From Syntrophobacter fumaroxidans MPOB (GTDB lineage: Bacteria; Desulfobacterota; Syntrophobacteria; Syntrophobacterales; Syntrophobacteraceae), in contig NC_008554.1 of NCBI RefSeq assembly GCF_000014965.1, positions 1,786,001 to 1,850,000 on the forward strand: a stretch of DNA of 64,000 nt, in the 5' to 3' direction. A program made the translations under genes and the position numbers. The notes beneath the pieces are model-generated. The model had not been told where the DNA came from and did not search any database. It saw only the letters and a program-made list of their open reading frames with translations. Shown here piece after piece: positions 16,615 through 26,048 of the stretch (positions within the stretch are counted from its first letter, which is position 1; every line of letters begins with the position of its first letter).

Positions 16615-18057
16615 CTACGGATGGCCTCCCTGCGTCCGCGCGGCCGCGATCTCGTTTTCCCTCCATCCGCCGCCGAGGGCCTTGTAGAGCTGGACGACTG
16701 CGAGCAACTGGTTCAGCTGGGTGCGTGCAAGAGTGGTTTCAGCCGGAAAAAGGTTCTGCTGGTTCTGAAGCACCTCGTAGTAGCTCGCCTTTCCGGCCAC
16801 GTAGCGCTTGAGGGAGACGCCGACGGCCTGGTCGTATGCCTTCACCGAGCGGGACTGCTGAGCGCGGGCCAATTCGAGCTTTTCCCGGGAGATGAGGGCG
16901 TTGGACACTTCCTTGAAGGCGTTGAGCGCCGTTTGCTCGTACGTCAGCCGGGCTTCCTCCCAGGCTGCTTTGGCCTGCCGATATTCGGCGACCAGCGCGC
17001 CGCCCCGGAATATCGGACCCGTCATGGTCCCCGCGACGGCCCAAAGATTCGCGGTCCCGGCCGAAAAAGCCGACAGCTCCGGGCTGACCTTGCCGAGCAG
17101 CGTGGTGAGGCCGATCTGGGGAAAAAAGTTCGTCACCGCGACACCGACCCGGGCATTGGCGGCGCGCAGGTTCTGTTCCGCCTGCCGGATATCGGGTCGA
17201 CGTTCGAGCAACGCCGAAGGCAGCCCCGCGGGAATCTCAGGCGGGCTTTCCTGATCGAGCAGGTCGGCATTGCGCTCCACGGGGCCGGGATTGCGCCCGA
17301 GCAGGACGTTGATCTGGTTTTCCTTGATCACGATCTGGCGTTCGAGTTCCGGAACGTTGGCGGCCACCGTGCCCAGCAACCCCTCGGCGCTCGACGTTTC
17401 CAGCTTGGAGGCCACACCGTATTCAAGCCTCCGGCTGAAGAGCGTCAACGTATCCTCGAAGGATTTCGTGTTCCGCCTGGCGATCTCCAACTCCAGGTCC
17501 AGTTCCAGCAACTCGAAGTAGGCCTGTGCCACGCTGCTCACAAGAGAGACCACGACTCCCCGGCGCGCCTCGTCGGTGGCAAGGAACTGCGCCCGGGCCT
17601 CCTCGTTCAGGCGGCGGATGCGGCCCCACAGGTCCACTTCCCAGAAAACGCTCAGATCCAGGAGGGCGGAATCCGTTGTCTGGCCCCCGTTGGGGCTGGG
17701 GGAGGTGAGAAAGCTGTTTCTGCCCGTCGCAACGGCCCCGTCGTAGCCGATCTGCGGGAAAAACAGGGATCGGGCCTGGGCGGCGATCTGGCGGGCCTGT
17801 TCGACGCGGGTCACCGCCACGCGCAGGTCGTAGTTGTTTTCGAGCGCTTCGGTGATGAGCTTCTGAAGGGTCTCGTCCTGGAAAATCGTCCACCAGGGGA
17901 GATCGGCCAGCGAGGCCTGCTCAGCCGGAGTCAGCGCACTTCTGAAGTTTTCCGGGGCGGAGACCGCCGGCCGCTTGTAATTGGGGCCGAGCGCACAGCC
18001 GGATGCGAAAGAGACCAGAAGAACCGCGAGGATCAGTTTCCTTGCAAGCCTTTCCAT
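16615..18057 (-). CDS. RND efflux outer-membrane lipoprotein (NodT/OprM family)
   Basis: A 480-residue TolC-like channel. The N-terminus ends LVSFASGCALGPNYKRP, a lipobox followed by the GPNYKRP signature of NodT-type outer-membrane factors. Two long coiled-coil halves are visible (LRVAVTRVEQARQIAAQARS and the matching C-terminal repeat AFKEVSNALISREKLELARA). It is the last gene of a three-gene operon with 2 bp between it and the pump gene; its Shine-Dalgarno GGAGG lies inside the pump's 3' end. It should form the exit duct for the AcrB-like pump. Confidence 0.94.
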   Translation of the reverse strand: MERLARKLILAVLLVSFASGCALGPNYKRPAVSAPENFRSALTPAEQASLADLPWWTIFQDETLQKLITEALENNYDLRVAVTRVEQARQIAAQARSLFFPQIGYDGAVATGRNSFLTSPSPNGGQTTDSALLDLSVFWEVDLWGRIRRLNEEARAQFLATDEARRGVVVSLVSSVAQAYFELLELDLELEIARRNTKSFEDTLTLFSRRLEYGVASKLETSSAEGLLGTVAANVPELERQIVIKENQINVLLGRNPGPVERNADLLDQESPPEIPAGLPSALLERRPDIRQAEQNLRAANARVGVAVTNFFPQIGLTTLLGKVSPELSAFSAGTANLWAVAGTMTGPIFRGGALVAEYRQAKAAWEEARLTYEQTALNAFKEVSNALISREKLELARAQQSRSVKAYDQAVGVSLKRYVAGKASYYEVLQNQQNLFPAETTLARTQLNQLLAVVQLYKALGGGWRENEIAAARTQGGHP

Positions 18058-18059
18058 CG

Positions 18060-21000
18060 CTAGTGCCCTCCACCCGGACCCAGAGTCGGCGGTCCGTCCG
18101 TTTGGGGTGTTTCATGCCGCTTACCGCGATGAGACAGCTTCTCGATCACGTAAAACGTCACGGGGATGAGGAAGATGGCAATGAAACTCGCCGCCAGCAT
18201 GCCGCCGATGACGGCGAACCCCATGACCTGCCGGGAAAGGGCTCCGGCGCCGCTGGCCTTGGCCAGCGGGACGCAGCCCAGGATGAACGCGAAGGACGTC
18301 ATCAGGATCGGCCGAAGGCGCAGGCGGGCGCCTTCCAGGGTTGCCTCGACGAGCGGTTTGCCCTGCTCGACCCCCATCTTTGCAAATTCCACGATGAGAA
18401 TGGCATTCTTCGCGGCAAGCCCGATGAGCATGACCAACCCGATTTGCGCGTAGATGTTGTTCTCGAACCGGCCGACCCACAGGCCCGCGAAGGCGCCCGC
18501 CACCGCGACCGGCGTGCCGAGAAGCACGCTGAACGGGAGGCTCCAGCTCTCGTACTGGGCGGCAAGAATGAGAAACACGCAGAGCAGGGAAAAACCGAAG
18601 ATCACGACCGGGGACACCCCTTCCTGAGCCTTTTTCTCCTGGTAGCTCATCCCCAGGTAGTCAAACCCCATCTCGCGGGGCATGGTCTGAGCGAAAACTT
18701 CCTCCATGGCCTTCATGGCCTGGGCCGAGCTGAAACCGGGCTTTGCGGAGGCGTTGATCTGCGCGGAGCGATACAGGTTGAATCGCATGGTGAATTCCGG
18801 GCCCGCCGCCGCCTTGATGCCCGCGAGCGCCGACAACGGCACCATGTTGCCGTCGCCGTTGCGCACGAAAAACTGCCCCATGTCGTCGGCCCGGGTGCGG
18901 TAGTCCCCCTCGGCCTGCACGTAGATCTGCCACTGGCGCCCGAACCGGTTGAAGTAGTTCACGAAGATGCCGCCCATGAAACACTGGAGCGTCTGGTAGA
19001 CGTCGCTGAGCGGCACGCCCTGCTTCAACACCTTGTCGCGGTCGACGTCCACGGACACCTGGGGCACAACGGGACGAAAAGTGGTGCTCACGCTAGCCAG
19101 TTCCGGCCGTTCCCGGGCGGCGGCGACGAATTTCTCCGCGTTCTCGGCCAGATAGCCGATTTCCCTGCCCGCGCGATCCTCGAGAACGAAGGTCACGCCA
19201 CCGGCGGCACCGATGCCCGGAATGGCCGGCGGCGAAAAGGCGAACCCGATTGCCCCCGTGATCTCACGAAACTTCCTGTTCACGTGCGCCATGATGGCCT
19301 GGTACTTCTCCTCGGGCTTCTTCCGCTCTCCCCAGTCCTCGAGCGTGATGAAGAAAAAGCCGCTGTAGGTGTTCTGCACCTGGCTCAACATGCTGTATCC
19401 GACGATGGACGAGTAGTATTTCACCCCCGGCGTCGTCTTCAGGATCTCTTCGGCCTGCCTCATGATCTCGTCGGTGCGCTGCAACGAGGCGGCGTCGGGC
19501 AACTGCACCCCCGCATACATGTAGCCCTGGTCTTCCTCCGGAAGAAAACTGGTGGGAATCCCCTTCCCGAGAATTCCCGTGAAAACCGTGACGCCGGCGA
19601 GGAGCAGCAACGACACCGCGCTCTTGCGGATGAGCAGACCGCAGGTGCTGACGTAGCCTCCCGTCGCCTTGTCGAACACCCGGTTGAACCATCGGAAGAA
19701 AACGGCGAGGGGACCCCGCGACTCCTTTTTCGGCCGCAGCAGCAGCGAAGCCAGGGCCGGGCTGAGGGTGAGGGCGTTGAAAGCGGAGATGACGACCGAT
19801 ACGGCGATGGTGACGGCGAACTGTTGGTAGAGACGCCCCGTAATGCCGGGGATGAACGCCGTCGGCACGAAAACCGCCGCAAGAATGATGGCGATGGCGA
19901 TGACCGGCCCGGACACCTCCTCCATGGCCTTGAGCGTGGCATCCTTGGGCGTCATGCCGTGTTCGATGTGGTGCTCCACGGCTTCCACCACAACGATGGC
20001 GTCGTCCACCACCAGGCCGATGGCGAGCACCAGGCCGAAGAGCGACAGGGTATTGATGGAGAAGCCGAAAAGGGGAAACAGCGCAAAGGTGCCCACCAGG
20101 GACACCGGCACCGCCAGCAGGGGAATCAGGGTCGCGCGCCAGCCCTGCAGAAACAGGAACACCACGATGATGACCAGCACCAGGGCTTCCACGAGGGTTT
20201 TCCGGATTTCCTTCATGCCTTCGGTGACCGCGAGGGTCGTGTCCAGGGCGACCGCGTACTCGAGGTCCGGAGGGAAGCTTTCCTTGAGCCGCGCCATGAG
20301 GTTTTTGGCGCCTTCCGCGGCCTCGATGGCATTGGAGCCGGGCAGCTGGTAAAGCGCGACCAGCGCCGCGGGCTTGCCGTTCAGACGGCCCATGAGATTG
20401 TAGGTCTGAGACCCGAGCTCGATGCGGGCGACGTCGTTCAGGCGCACGAAGGACCCGTCCGGCTGCGCCCGGACGATGATTTCACCGAATTCCCGCTCGG
20501 TCTCAAGACGGCCCTTGGCGCGCACCGCGTAGGTGAACTCCTGCCCGGGGGGCACCGGCTCCGCGCCGATCTGGCCGGCGGGGTTCACGGTGTTCTGCGC
20601 CTGGATGGCGTTGACGATTTCGGGAATGGTGATGTTGAGCTTGGCGAGTTGGTCGGGTTTCACCCAGAAACGCATGGAGTACTGACCCGCCCCGAAAATC
20701 GTGACGCTGGCGATTCCGCGTACCCGGGTCATCTGGTCGTTGATGTTGATGTAGGCGTAGTTGGCGAGAAAAATGCCGTCGTAGGTGCCGTTGGGCGAGT
20801 AGAGGGCGAACATGATGAGCGGGGCGGAAGTGGACTTTTGCACCGTCACGCCGTAGTTGCGAACGTCCGACGGCAGTTGGGATTCCGCCTGACCCTCGCG
20901 CATCTGCGCCAGGATCTGATCGGTGTTGGGGTCGGTCTTCACGTCGAAGTTGACGTAGAGGGTCATCTGCCCGTTGTTGGCATTGAGGGAGTACATGTAG

Positions 21001-21227
21001 TTCATGTTGTCGACGCCGGACATCTGCTGTTCGATCGGGGTCGCCACGGACTGCTCGACGGTGATCGCGTCGGCTCCGGTGTAGGTGGTCTTGACCTGGA
21101 TCTCCGGCGGCACGATGTTCGGAAACTGCGCGATGGGCAGCCCGGACATCGCAACCAGACCGATGATGACCATCAGAATGGCGATCACCATGGCCACGAT
21201 GGGCCTGTTTATAAAAAATTTGGCCAT
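18060..21227 (-). CDS. RND multidrug efflux pump, inner-membrane subunit (AcrB/MexB, HAE1 family)
   Basis: A 1055-residue transporter of full HAE1 length. It opens MAKFFINRPIVAMVIAILMV and has the first periplasmic loop signature PPEIQVKTTYTGADAITVEQ. TM4 carries the proton-relay pair in LAIGLVVDDAIVVVEA, matching AcrB Asp407/Asp408, and PVSLVGTFALFPLFGFSINT is present. TM10-12 include AKNAILIVEFAK. It exports amphiphilic substrates in exchange for protons as part of a tripartite complex with the adaptor 5 bp upstream and the outer-membrane factor 2 bp downstream. Substrates cannot be read from the sequence. No local regulator gene is adjacent. Confidence 0.96.
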   Translation of the reverse strand: MAKFFINRPIVAMVIAILMVIIGLVAMSGLPIAQFPNIVPPEIQVKTTYTGADAITVEQSVATPIEQQMSGVDNMNYMYSLNANNGQMTLYVNFDVKTDPNTDQILAQMREGQAESQLPSDVRNYGVTVQKSTSAPLIMFALYSPNGTYDGIFLANYAYININDQMTRVRGIASVTIFGAGQYSMRFWVKPDQLAKLNITIPEIVNAIQAQNTVNPAGQIGAEPVPPGQEFTYAVRAKGRLETEREFGEIIVRAQPDGSFVRLNDVARIELGSQTYNLMGRLNGKPAALVALYQLPGSNAIEAAEGAKNLMARLKESFPPDLEYAVALDTTLAVTEGMKEIRKTLVEALVLVIIVVFLFLQGWRATLIPLLAVPVSLVGTFALFPLFGFSINTLSLFGLVLAIGLVVDDAIVVVEAVEHHIEHGMTPKDATLKAMEEVSGPVIAIAIILAAVFVPTAFIPGITGRLYQQFAVTIAVSVVISAFNALTLSPALASLLLRPKKESRGPLAVFFRWFNRVFDKATGGYVSTCGLLIRKSAVSLLLLAGVTVFTGILGKGIPTSFLPEEDQGYMYAGVQLPDAASLQRTDEIMRQAEEILKTTPGVKYYSSIVGYSMLSQVQNTYSGFFFITLEDWGERKKPEEKYQAIMAHVNRKFREITGAIGFAFSPPAIPGIGAAGGVTFVLEDRAGREIGYLAENAEKFVAAARERPELASVSTTFRPVVPQVSVDVDRDKVLKQGVPLSDVYQTLQCFMGGIFVNYFNRFGRQWQIYVQAEGDYRTRADDMGQFFVRNGDGNMVPLSALAGIKAAAGPEFTMRFNLYRSAQINASAKPGFSSAQAMKAMEEVFAQTMPREMGFDYLGMSYQEKKAQEGVSPVVIFGFSLLCVFLILAAQYESWSLPFSVLLGTPVAVAGAFAGLWVGRFENNIYAQIGLVMLIGLAAKNAILIVEFAKMGVEQGKPLVEATLEGARLRLRPILMTSFAFILGCVPLAKASGAGALSRQVMGFAVIGGMLAASFIAIFLIPVTFYVIEKLSHRGKRHETPQTDGPPTLGPGGGH

Positions 21228-21232
21228 GGGTT

Positions 21233-22501
21233 CTAATCCTTCCTGGGGGCCGCGGGTTCCGCTGCCTTTGTTTCAGGCTTAGGGGAGGACCCCGGCTGTT
21301 GCTTGAATTCGGCGTCCACGGCCTTGGGAGTGACCGGCATGCCGTCCCTGACCTTCTGGATGCCCTCCACCACGACGCGCTCCCCGGGGTTCAAGCCGCT
21401 GGTGATGACCCACATGTTCTCCACGCGCTCGCCTGTCTTGACCGGTCGAATGGCGGCCTTGTTGTCAGGCCCCACCACCGCGACCCGGTAGCTTCCCTGG
21501 AGCTCGAGGACCGCCCTCTGGGGAACCATTAGGGCTCCCTTCCGAACGTCCAAAACGGCGCGAACCCGGCCGAACTGTCCCGGGCGAAGGAGATTCCGGG
21601 GATTGGGAAAAACGACCGCAATCCGAATCGTGCCGGTCTTCACGTCCACCTGCCGCTCGGCAAAGGAAACCTCCCCCTTGTGAGGAAAAACGCTGCCGTC
21701 GGCCAGGATCAGTTCGAGATCCTTGGCGCGGCCCTCGGGTTTGCCCCCGGTCTTGATCATGTCCCGGGCCAGCGACAGGTATTCCTGCTCGCTGATGGGG
21801 AAATAGACCTTGATGGGATCGACGGTGGATACCGTTGTCAGGTCGCCCGTCTGTGTCGGGCCGACCAGGTCGCCGACCTGCGCGTTGGCGCTGCCGGCGA
21901 TGCCGTCGACGGGCGAAGTAATCCTCGTAAAACTCAGGCTCAGCCTGGCCTGCTCGACCGACGCCTCTGCCGACTGCACCGAGGCTTTGGCGGCGAGGTT
22001 GGCCTGCACGGCGTCATCGAGTTCCTGCTGGCTGATGGCGCTTTCCTTTGCGAGCGGCCGGTATCTCTTCACATCCAGCTCGGTCTTGCCCAGCCTGGCC
22101 TTAGCGATGGCCAGCTGTGCCTGGGCCTGGTCCAGGGCGGCCTTGAACGTCCGGGGATCGATCTCGAAGAGCAGATCGCCCTTCTTCACCGATGTGCCTT
22201 CCTTGTAGTTCTGAGCGGCGAGGTAGCCGGTCACCTGGGCCCTGATTTTCGCGTTCACCAGCCCCTCGGTGGTGCCGACCCACTCCGAAAAGACGGGCAC
22301 GTCCTTCTGAATGACGGTCACGACCTCGACCTCAGGGACGGAAGCGGTCTGTGCCGGCACCTTCTCCCCCAGCCCGGCAGCGAGAAGAGCCCCGGCGGCG
22401 GCCAGCAGGACCCCCGGGAACATCTTCCCCGCGAGCAACAGACGGAACAGGCGCCGCACATTCCCCGAGCGTTGCACTCCAAATCGTTTTTCATCTCGCA
22501 T
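21233..22501 (-). CDS. RND efflux periplasmic adaptor (membrane fusion protein, AcrA-like)
   Basis: A 422-residue adaptor. A membrane anchor or signal lies at about residues 20-45. Then come VEVVTVIQKDVPVFSEWVGT, a lipoyl/barrel-sandwich half-motif (NAKIRAQVTGYLAAQNYKEG), a helical hairpin rich in Ala/Gln/Lys, and the second lipoyl half (SFTRITSPVDGIAGSANAQV). The C-terminal VVVEGIQKVRDGMPVTPKAV is the membrane-proximal domain, followed by a charged Lys/Pro/Ala tail. It links the pump to the outer-membrane channel. It is the promoter-proximal gene of the operon; the 157 bp before the next gene contain a short repeat at 22614. Confidence 0.94.
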   Translation of the reverse strand: MRDEKRFGVQRSGNVRRLFRLLLAGKMFPGVLLAAAGALLAAGLGEKVPAQTASVPEVEVVTVIQKDVPVFSEWVGTTEGLVNAKIRAQVTGYLAAQNYKEGTSVKKGDLLFEIDPRTFKAALDQAQAQLAIAKARLGKTELDVKRYRPLAKESAISQQELDDAVQANLAAKASVQSAEASVEQARLSLSFTRITSPVDGIAGSANAQVGDLVGPTQTGDLTTVSTVDPIKVYFPISEQEYLSLARDMIKTGGKPEGRAKDLELILADGSVFPHKGEVSFAERQVDVKTGTIRIAVVFPNPRNLLRPGQFGRVRAVLDVRKGALMVPQRAVLELQGSYRVAVVGPDNKAAIRPVKTGERVENMWVITSGLNPGERVVVEGIQKVRDGMPVTPKAVDAEFKQQPGSSPKPETKAAEPAAPRKD

Positions 22502-22613
22502 GAGACCACTCCTGCACAGATTGGATGGAAAAGGTTAAAACCGTCTCGAAAAATCCAGCCGGAACAGACCCCGCGCACGGCGAGGGCCTGGGTCCGCAAA
22601 GCCGCAGCAGAAT

Positions 22614-22700
22614 GTTGGGTTTCGCTTCGCTCTACCCAACCTGCGGCCATCCCATTCGTCATTCCCGTGAAGGCTGGGAGCCTGTTTTGTCTTCCCCGGC
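22614..22700. repeat. Dispersed repeat fragments between the K+ channel and RND operons
   Basis: GTTGGGT (22614-22620) pairs with ACCCAAC (22634-22640) around a 13-base loop, followed by CATTCCCGTGAAGGCTGGGAG (about 22661), both of a form often seen as dispersed repeats in environmental proteobacterial genomes. The stretch overlaps the 3' end of the K+ channel frame and holds no gene of its own. Confidence 0.35.
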
Positions 22701-23402
22701 GGCGGTGTCCCGCGCACCGAGATCTTTGCGGTCGGCTTGCCCCTTGTAAAGGCTGACCAGCCGGGCGACGATCACGACCAGGTACATCTGGCCGAACATG
22801 GCCTCGGCCACCGCCAGGGCCCGGGCGGGGCCGTAGACGGGCACGATATCGCCATAGCCCAGGGTCCCGAGCGTGACGAAGCTGAAGTAGATCGTATCCC
22901 ACAGCGGGCTCTCACCGCTTCTGGCGAGAGGCTCCCCCTGGAGGGACAACGAGCCCGCCCAATGTTCCTCGAGAATGCAGAAGAGCAGACCGCACATGAT
23001 GCCGATCAGAAGGTACGCGTTGAGAGCGGCGTAGATGCGCTCCGAAGTCACGGTACCTTCTCGCAGGAGGTAACCAAACATGACGCCGACCGATACCAGG
23101 CAAATCAGCGCACCGACCCCCTGGCTCGTCGCAAGGAGCGGCTGGTACCCCATCAGGGTGTAACCTATCCTCGGGACAACAAGCAGCGCAAGAAGCCCGA
23201 GTGCCACCCAGGTCCCGAACCGAAACAGGGTGACAAGGACCGCAGCCAGCATATTGAGCGCGAGAACGACTTCCAGGGGTCTGGTGTTGAGTCCAATCGC
23301 CCGCAACACCGGCGCAGTCACCATCGTGACGACCAGCGAGAAAAACAGGCAGGCAAAACGCCGCCGGCTGTAGATTTTCGTCAAGCTGGCGATATCGGTC
23401 AT
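22659..23402 (-). CDS. Two-pore-helix K+ channel family protein
   Basis: A 247-residue membrane protein starting MTDIASLTKIYSRRRFACLF at ATG 23402. Six hydrophobic segments are visible: four in the N-terminal part (LEVVLALNMLAAVLVTLFRF, VALGLLALLVVPRIGYTLMG and others), then two flanking the pore. The selectivity filter TLGYGD lies in YFSFVTLGTLGYGDIVPVYG. It probably conducts K+. The frame extends well upstream of 23402, but that part overlaps the antiporter gene and is not supported. It lies 44 bp downstream of a monovalent cation/proton antiporter gene, so the pair likely works in cation homeostasis. The last about 20 residues run into a repeat-like sequence. Confidence 0.88.
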   Translation of the reverse strand: MTDIASLTKIYSRRRFACLFFSLVVTMVTAPVLRAIGLNTRPLEVVLALNMLAAVLVTLFRFGTWVALGLLALLVVPRIGYTLMGYQPLLATSQGVGALICLVSVGVMFGYLLREGTVTSERIYAALNAYLLIGIMCGLLFCILEEHWAGSLSLQGEPLARSGESPLWDTIYFSFVTLGTLGYGDIVPVYGPARALAVAEAMFGQMYLVVIVARLVSLYKGQADRKDLGARDTAAGEDKTGSQPSRE

Positions 23403-23446
23403 TCGTCGATGCTCCCCCTGGGACAGTGGCTGCCCTCCCCGCCGGC

Positions 23447-24691
23447 TCAGGAGAGCCGCTCGGAATCGGCAATCTTCAGATGTTCGGGTGCGGAGGCGTC
23501 CATCGCGGCGATCTTCTTCGCGTAGAGGCCGATCCCCGGCAGGGAGCTTACGCCGTGGGCGAAGATGCTCAGCAGGACCGTCGCCATCACCGCGAGGGTG
23601 ATCGTGGTTTCCCCCGGCAGGTGGGCCTCCTCCTCCAGGTACACCAGCCCGAGCACGATGGAAGCGAGCCCGCGCGGTCCGAACCATCCCATGAAAAGCA
23701 CCGTCGCTGCGCTGAGACGAGTTCCCACCAGTGCGACCGCAACCGGGAGCATCCTCACCGCCGTCAGGCTGATGACGCCGTACACCAGGCAGGCCGGGCT
23801 GAACCGGCCAAACGCCCGGGCAACCAGCATGCCGAAAAAGAAGAACACGAAGAAGTCGAGGAGCCGTCCCCACCCCTCAGTGAACTCGACACTCTCCTCC
23901 CCGGCCCTCTTGAACCCGATCTGGACGGCAAGCCCGGCGACATAGGCGGCGATGAACATGCTCGCCCCGACGGGCTTGGATCCCATGACGCACAGGAGGG
24001 GCAGGGCGACCAGTCCCAATTGCCGCAGCGACCCCGCCATCCAGCCCTTGTCCTCGGCGAGGCCCAGGAGCCGGCCGCCCGCGAGCCCCACGCCGACGCC
24101 GACCAAGGTGCCGAAGCCGATCTGTTCCACCACGTACCGCATGAATGTCCCGCCCGTCCCGGTCGTGCCCGCGCTTGCCAGGGCGATGAAGAACATGAGG
24201 AACGGGACGGACAACCCGTCGTTCAGACCCGCCTCGACGCTCAGCGCCTGGCGGATGCGCACCGGCACCCGCGGGCTGTTCACGATGACTTCGCCCAGTC
24301 CCGCGTCGGTGGGGGCGAGAATCGCCGCGAGGACGCCCACCTCCCAGATCGAGAGCCCGGGAAACACCACCGTCGCCGCCGCCGCCCCGAGCAGGATGCT
24401 CAGCAGCATGCCCGCACTCAGCAGCCTGACCGGCAGCCTCTCGTTCTCCTTCAGGACCCGCGGACTGATGCGGGTGGCATCCGAGAAGAGCGTCAAAACC
24501 AGGCCGACCTCGGCAAGCAGGAGAAGCGCGTTCCGGTCCGCTTCCAGCTCATTCAGCACGGGAAGTGTCGAGACGAGCAGCATTCCCGCGGCAGTGAACA
24601 CGATGGGCGCCGTGACGATGGTATGCTCGAGCCTCCTGGACGCCAGGCTGTACAGGAAAACCAGGAGAACAAAGACCGCGGCGATGATCAT
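23447..24691 (-). CDS. Monovalent cation:proton antiporter, CPA1 (NhaP-like) family
   Basis: A 414-residue integral membrane protein from ATG 24691 (MIIAAVFVLLVFLYSLASRR). About twelve hydrophobic segments are present. Conserved transport-site motifs are AAILAPTDAGLGE, where the Asp corresponds to the T-D unwound helix, and SVEAGLNDGLSVPF, the NhaP-type N-D pair. FMGWFGPRGLASIVLGL is the late-helix signature. It should exchange Na+ or K+ for H+ across the inner membrane. An upstream in-frame ATG (24763) would add 24 non-hydrophobic residues; GGACGGGAAG upstream of 24691 is a modest ribosome site. It is followed at 44 bp by a K+ channel gene. Confidence 0.9.
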   Translation of the reverse strand: MIIAAVFVLLVFLYSLASRRLEHTIVTAPIVFTAAGMLLVSTLPVLNELEADRNALLLLAEVGLVLTLFSDATRISPRVLKENERLPVRLLSAGMLLSILLGAAAATVVFPGLSIWEVGVLAAILAPTDAGLGEVIVNSPRVPVRIRQALSVEAGLNDGLSVPFLMFFIALASAGTTGTGGTFMRYVVEQIGFGTLVGVGVGLAGGRLLGLAEDKGWMAGSLRQLGLVALPLLCVMGSKPVGASMFIAAYVAGLAVQIGFKRAGEESVEFTEGWGRLLDFFVFFFFGMLVARAFGRFSPACLVYGVISLTAVRMLPVAVALVGTRLSAATVLFMGWFGPRGLASIVLGLVYLEEEAHLPGETTITLAVMATVLLSIFAHGVSSLPGIGLYAKKIAAMDASAPEHLKIADSERLS

Positions 24692-24723
24692 GATTCGACT
24701 TCCCGTCCGGAGACTCGACACCC

Positions 24724-24870
24724 GCTTGCGCGGTTGCATTAACCCCAATCCACCGATTATCACGACTTACGGCACGCCTCGCCACCGGCGCGTGCGCGGT
24801 TGCATTGAGCACGGCCCTGACCAGGTGACGCCTCGCATGCTCGCCACCGGCGGGTGCACGGTTCCATTAC
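24724..24870. repeat. Three imperfect direct repeats, period about 60 bp
   Basis: Units centred on GCGCGGTTGCATT (24729), GTGCGCGGTTGCATTGA (24793) and GTGCACGGTTCCATTAC (24854) share preceding CTCGCCACCGGCG blocks. They fill the intergenic space between the antiporter and DUF2950 genes, which contains no credible frame. Short tandem arrays like this can be scars of a repeated element. Confidence 0.5.
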
Positions 24871-24939
24871 AAGGGGTCGGCGATCACGCCGGTCGGAAGA
24901 CTTGATGCCCGCGTGTGCTCGGCCCCATTTCCTTACCTG

Positions 24940-25956
24940 CTACACCCCGCCGCCCCCGGCGGCCGGCTCGAGGTACTTCCGCTCGACTTTGCGCCAGGTC
25001 CTGTCGGGGTCGAAGGCCGTCATGGACTGCACGGCGGCCTCCGTCTTCCTGCCCAGATCCTTTTCGTACACAACGCCGTCATGGCTCACCATGAACGTCG
25101 TGATCCCGGAGACTCCGTACTCATCCGGCCAGGCGACCAGGGCGAACCCACCCACCATTTTGCCGTTCACCACGTAGCTGTAGGCACCCCCGGGGGCGTC
25201 CTTCCCCTGTGCGGTCAGAATCTTGTAGTAGTAGCCGAGATAGGGAGTGGGCCTGTCGGTCGGCTGCTTTCTCGTGTAGCCCCTCTTTTGTGCCGCAGCG
25301 ACCAGCGGTCCGAGCGGACTCTGCGGCTCGCCCGGTTTGGCTTCCCAGTAGAGGCCGTTCTTCGTGCCGGGGTCACTCCAGAACTTCTGAGCGTACTCAG
25401 GCAGGACGCCGCCCTTTCCCGTCATCGAAGCGTATTCGCGCTGGGCGTCGAAGTAGGCCAGGCAAGCCTGGATGACGCCCAGCTCATTCCTGCCGATGCG
25501 CCGATTCAGGATTTCCTGCTTGCCCTGCTTCGTGTCGAAGCGCCAGGCATTCCCGGCCCTCACAATGGGTATCGGAAGGGGCCAGCCGTCTTTTCCCAGC
25601 TCGAGGACCGCCTTCTTCTCCCCGTCCCTCTTCACGGCGTTCTTTTCCTCGTAGAGCCGGACGAAAAGCTCGCGTCCGTTCCGGTCGGCGACTTCGTCCC
25701 CCGAGGAGACGATCTCTTGCCCTTCCGGCCCGAGAATCTCCGACAACTCCTTCATATCGCCGGCCTCCACCGCGACCACGAGGGCCCTCACCGCCGCTTC
25801 GGGAGACGCGAACGTTCTCTGGTGGACCTTCTGTTTTGTGCCGGCGGCCAGCGCGACGCCACAGCACAGAACCAATGCCGGCAAAGCCAGGGCAAGAGCC
25901 GTCAGCCCCCGGCGAACCCTGGAGCGTTGTTTCATATTTTGAATGAAGAGAAGCAT
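24940..25956 (-). CDS. DUF2950 family secreted protein
   Basis: A 338-residue protein from ATG 25956, chosen because GGAGGG lies 8 bases upstream; a longer start (25989) is possible. A signal peptide spans roughly residues 15-38 (GLTALALALPALVLCCGVAL). The body has the DUF2950 pattern: TFASPEAAVRALVVAVEAGD, then GWPLPIPIVRAGNAWRFDTK, RRIGRNELGVIQACLAYFDA, and TPYLGYYYKILTAQGKDAPG, FALVAWPDEYGVSGITTFMV. Members are periplasmic or envelope proteins of unknown function and frequently neighbour DUF3300 genes, as here with 92 bp between. Probably cotranscribed with the DUF3300 gene. Confidence 0.88.
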   Translation of the reverse strand: MLLFIQNMKQRSRVRRGLTALALALPALVLCCGVALAAGTKQKVHQRTFASPEAAVRALVVAVEAGDMKELSEILGPEGQEIVSSGDEVADRNGRELFVRLYEEKNAVKRDGEKKAVLELGKDGWPLPIPIVRAGNAWRFDTKQGKQEILNRRIGRNELGVIQACLAYFDAQREYASMTGKGGVLPEYAQKFWSDPGTKNGLYWEAKPGEPQSPLGPLVAAAQKRGYTRKQPTDRPTPYLGYYYKILTAQGKDAPGGAYSYVVNGKMVGGFALVAWPDEYGVSGITTFMVSHDGVVYEKDLGRKTEAAVQSMTAFDPDRTWRKVERKYLEPAAGGGGV

Positions 25957-26048
25957 TTTATAACCCTCCATCGGATCGGAACATGTCAAGGATGCTTTGT
26001 CTCCCCGCTGCCCGAGATGCTCTGCATCCAGGCGGGGCGTTCGAGCCG

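Noticed and set aside
18003-21236. A 1077-codon plus-strand open frame
   Set aside because: It is antisense to the RND pump gene, rich in His, Gly, Asp and Arg with no domain, an effect of high GC in the sense codons.
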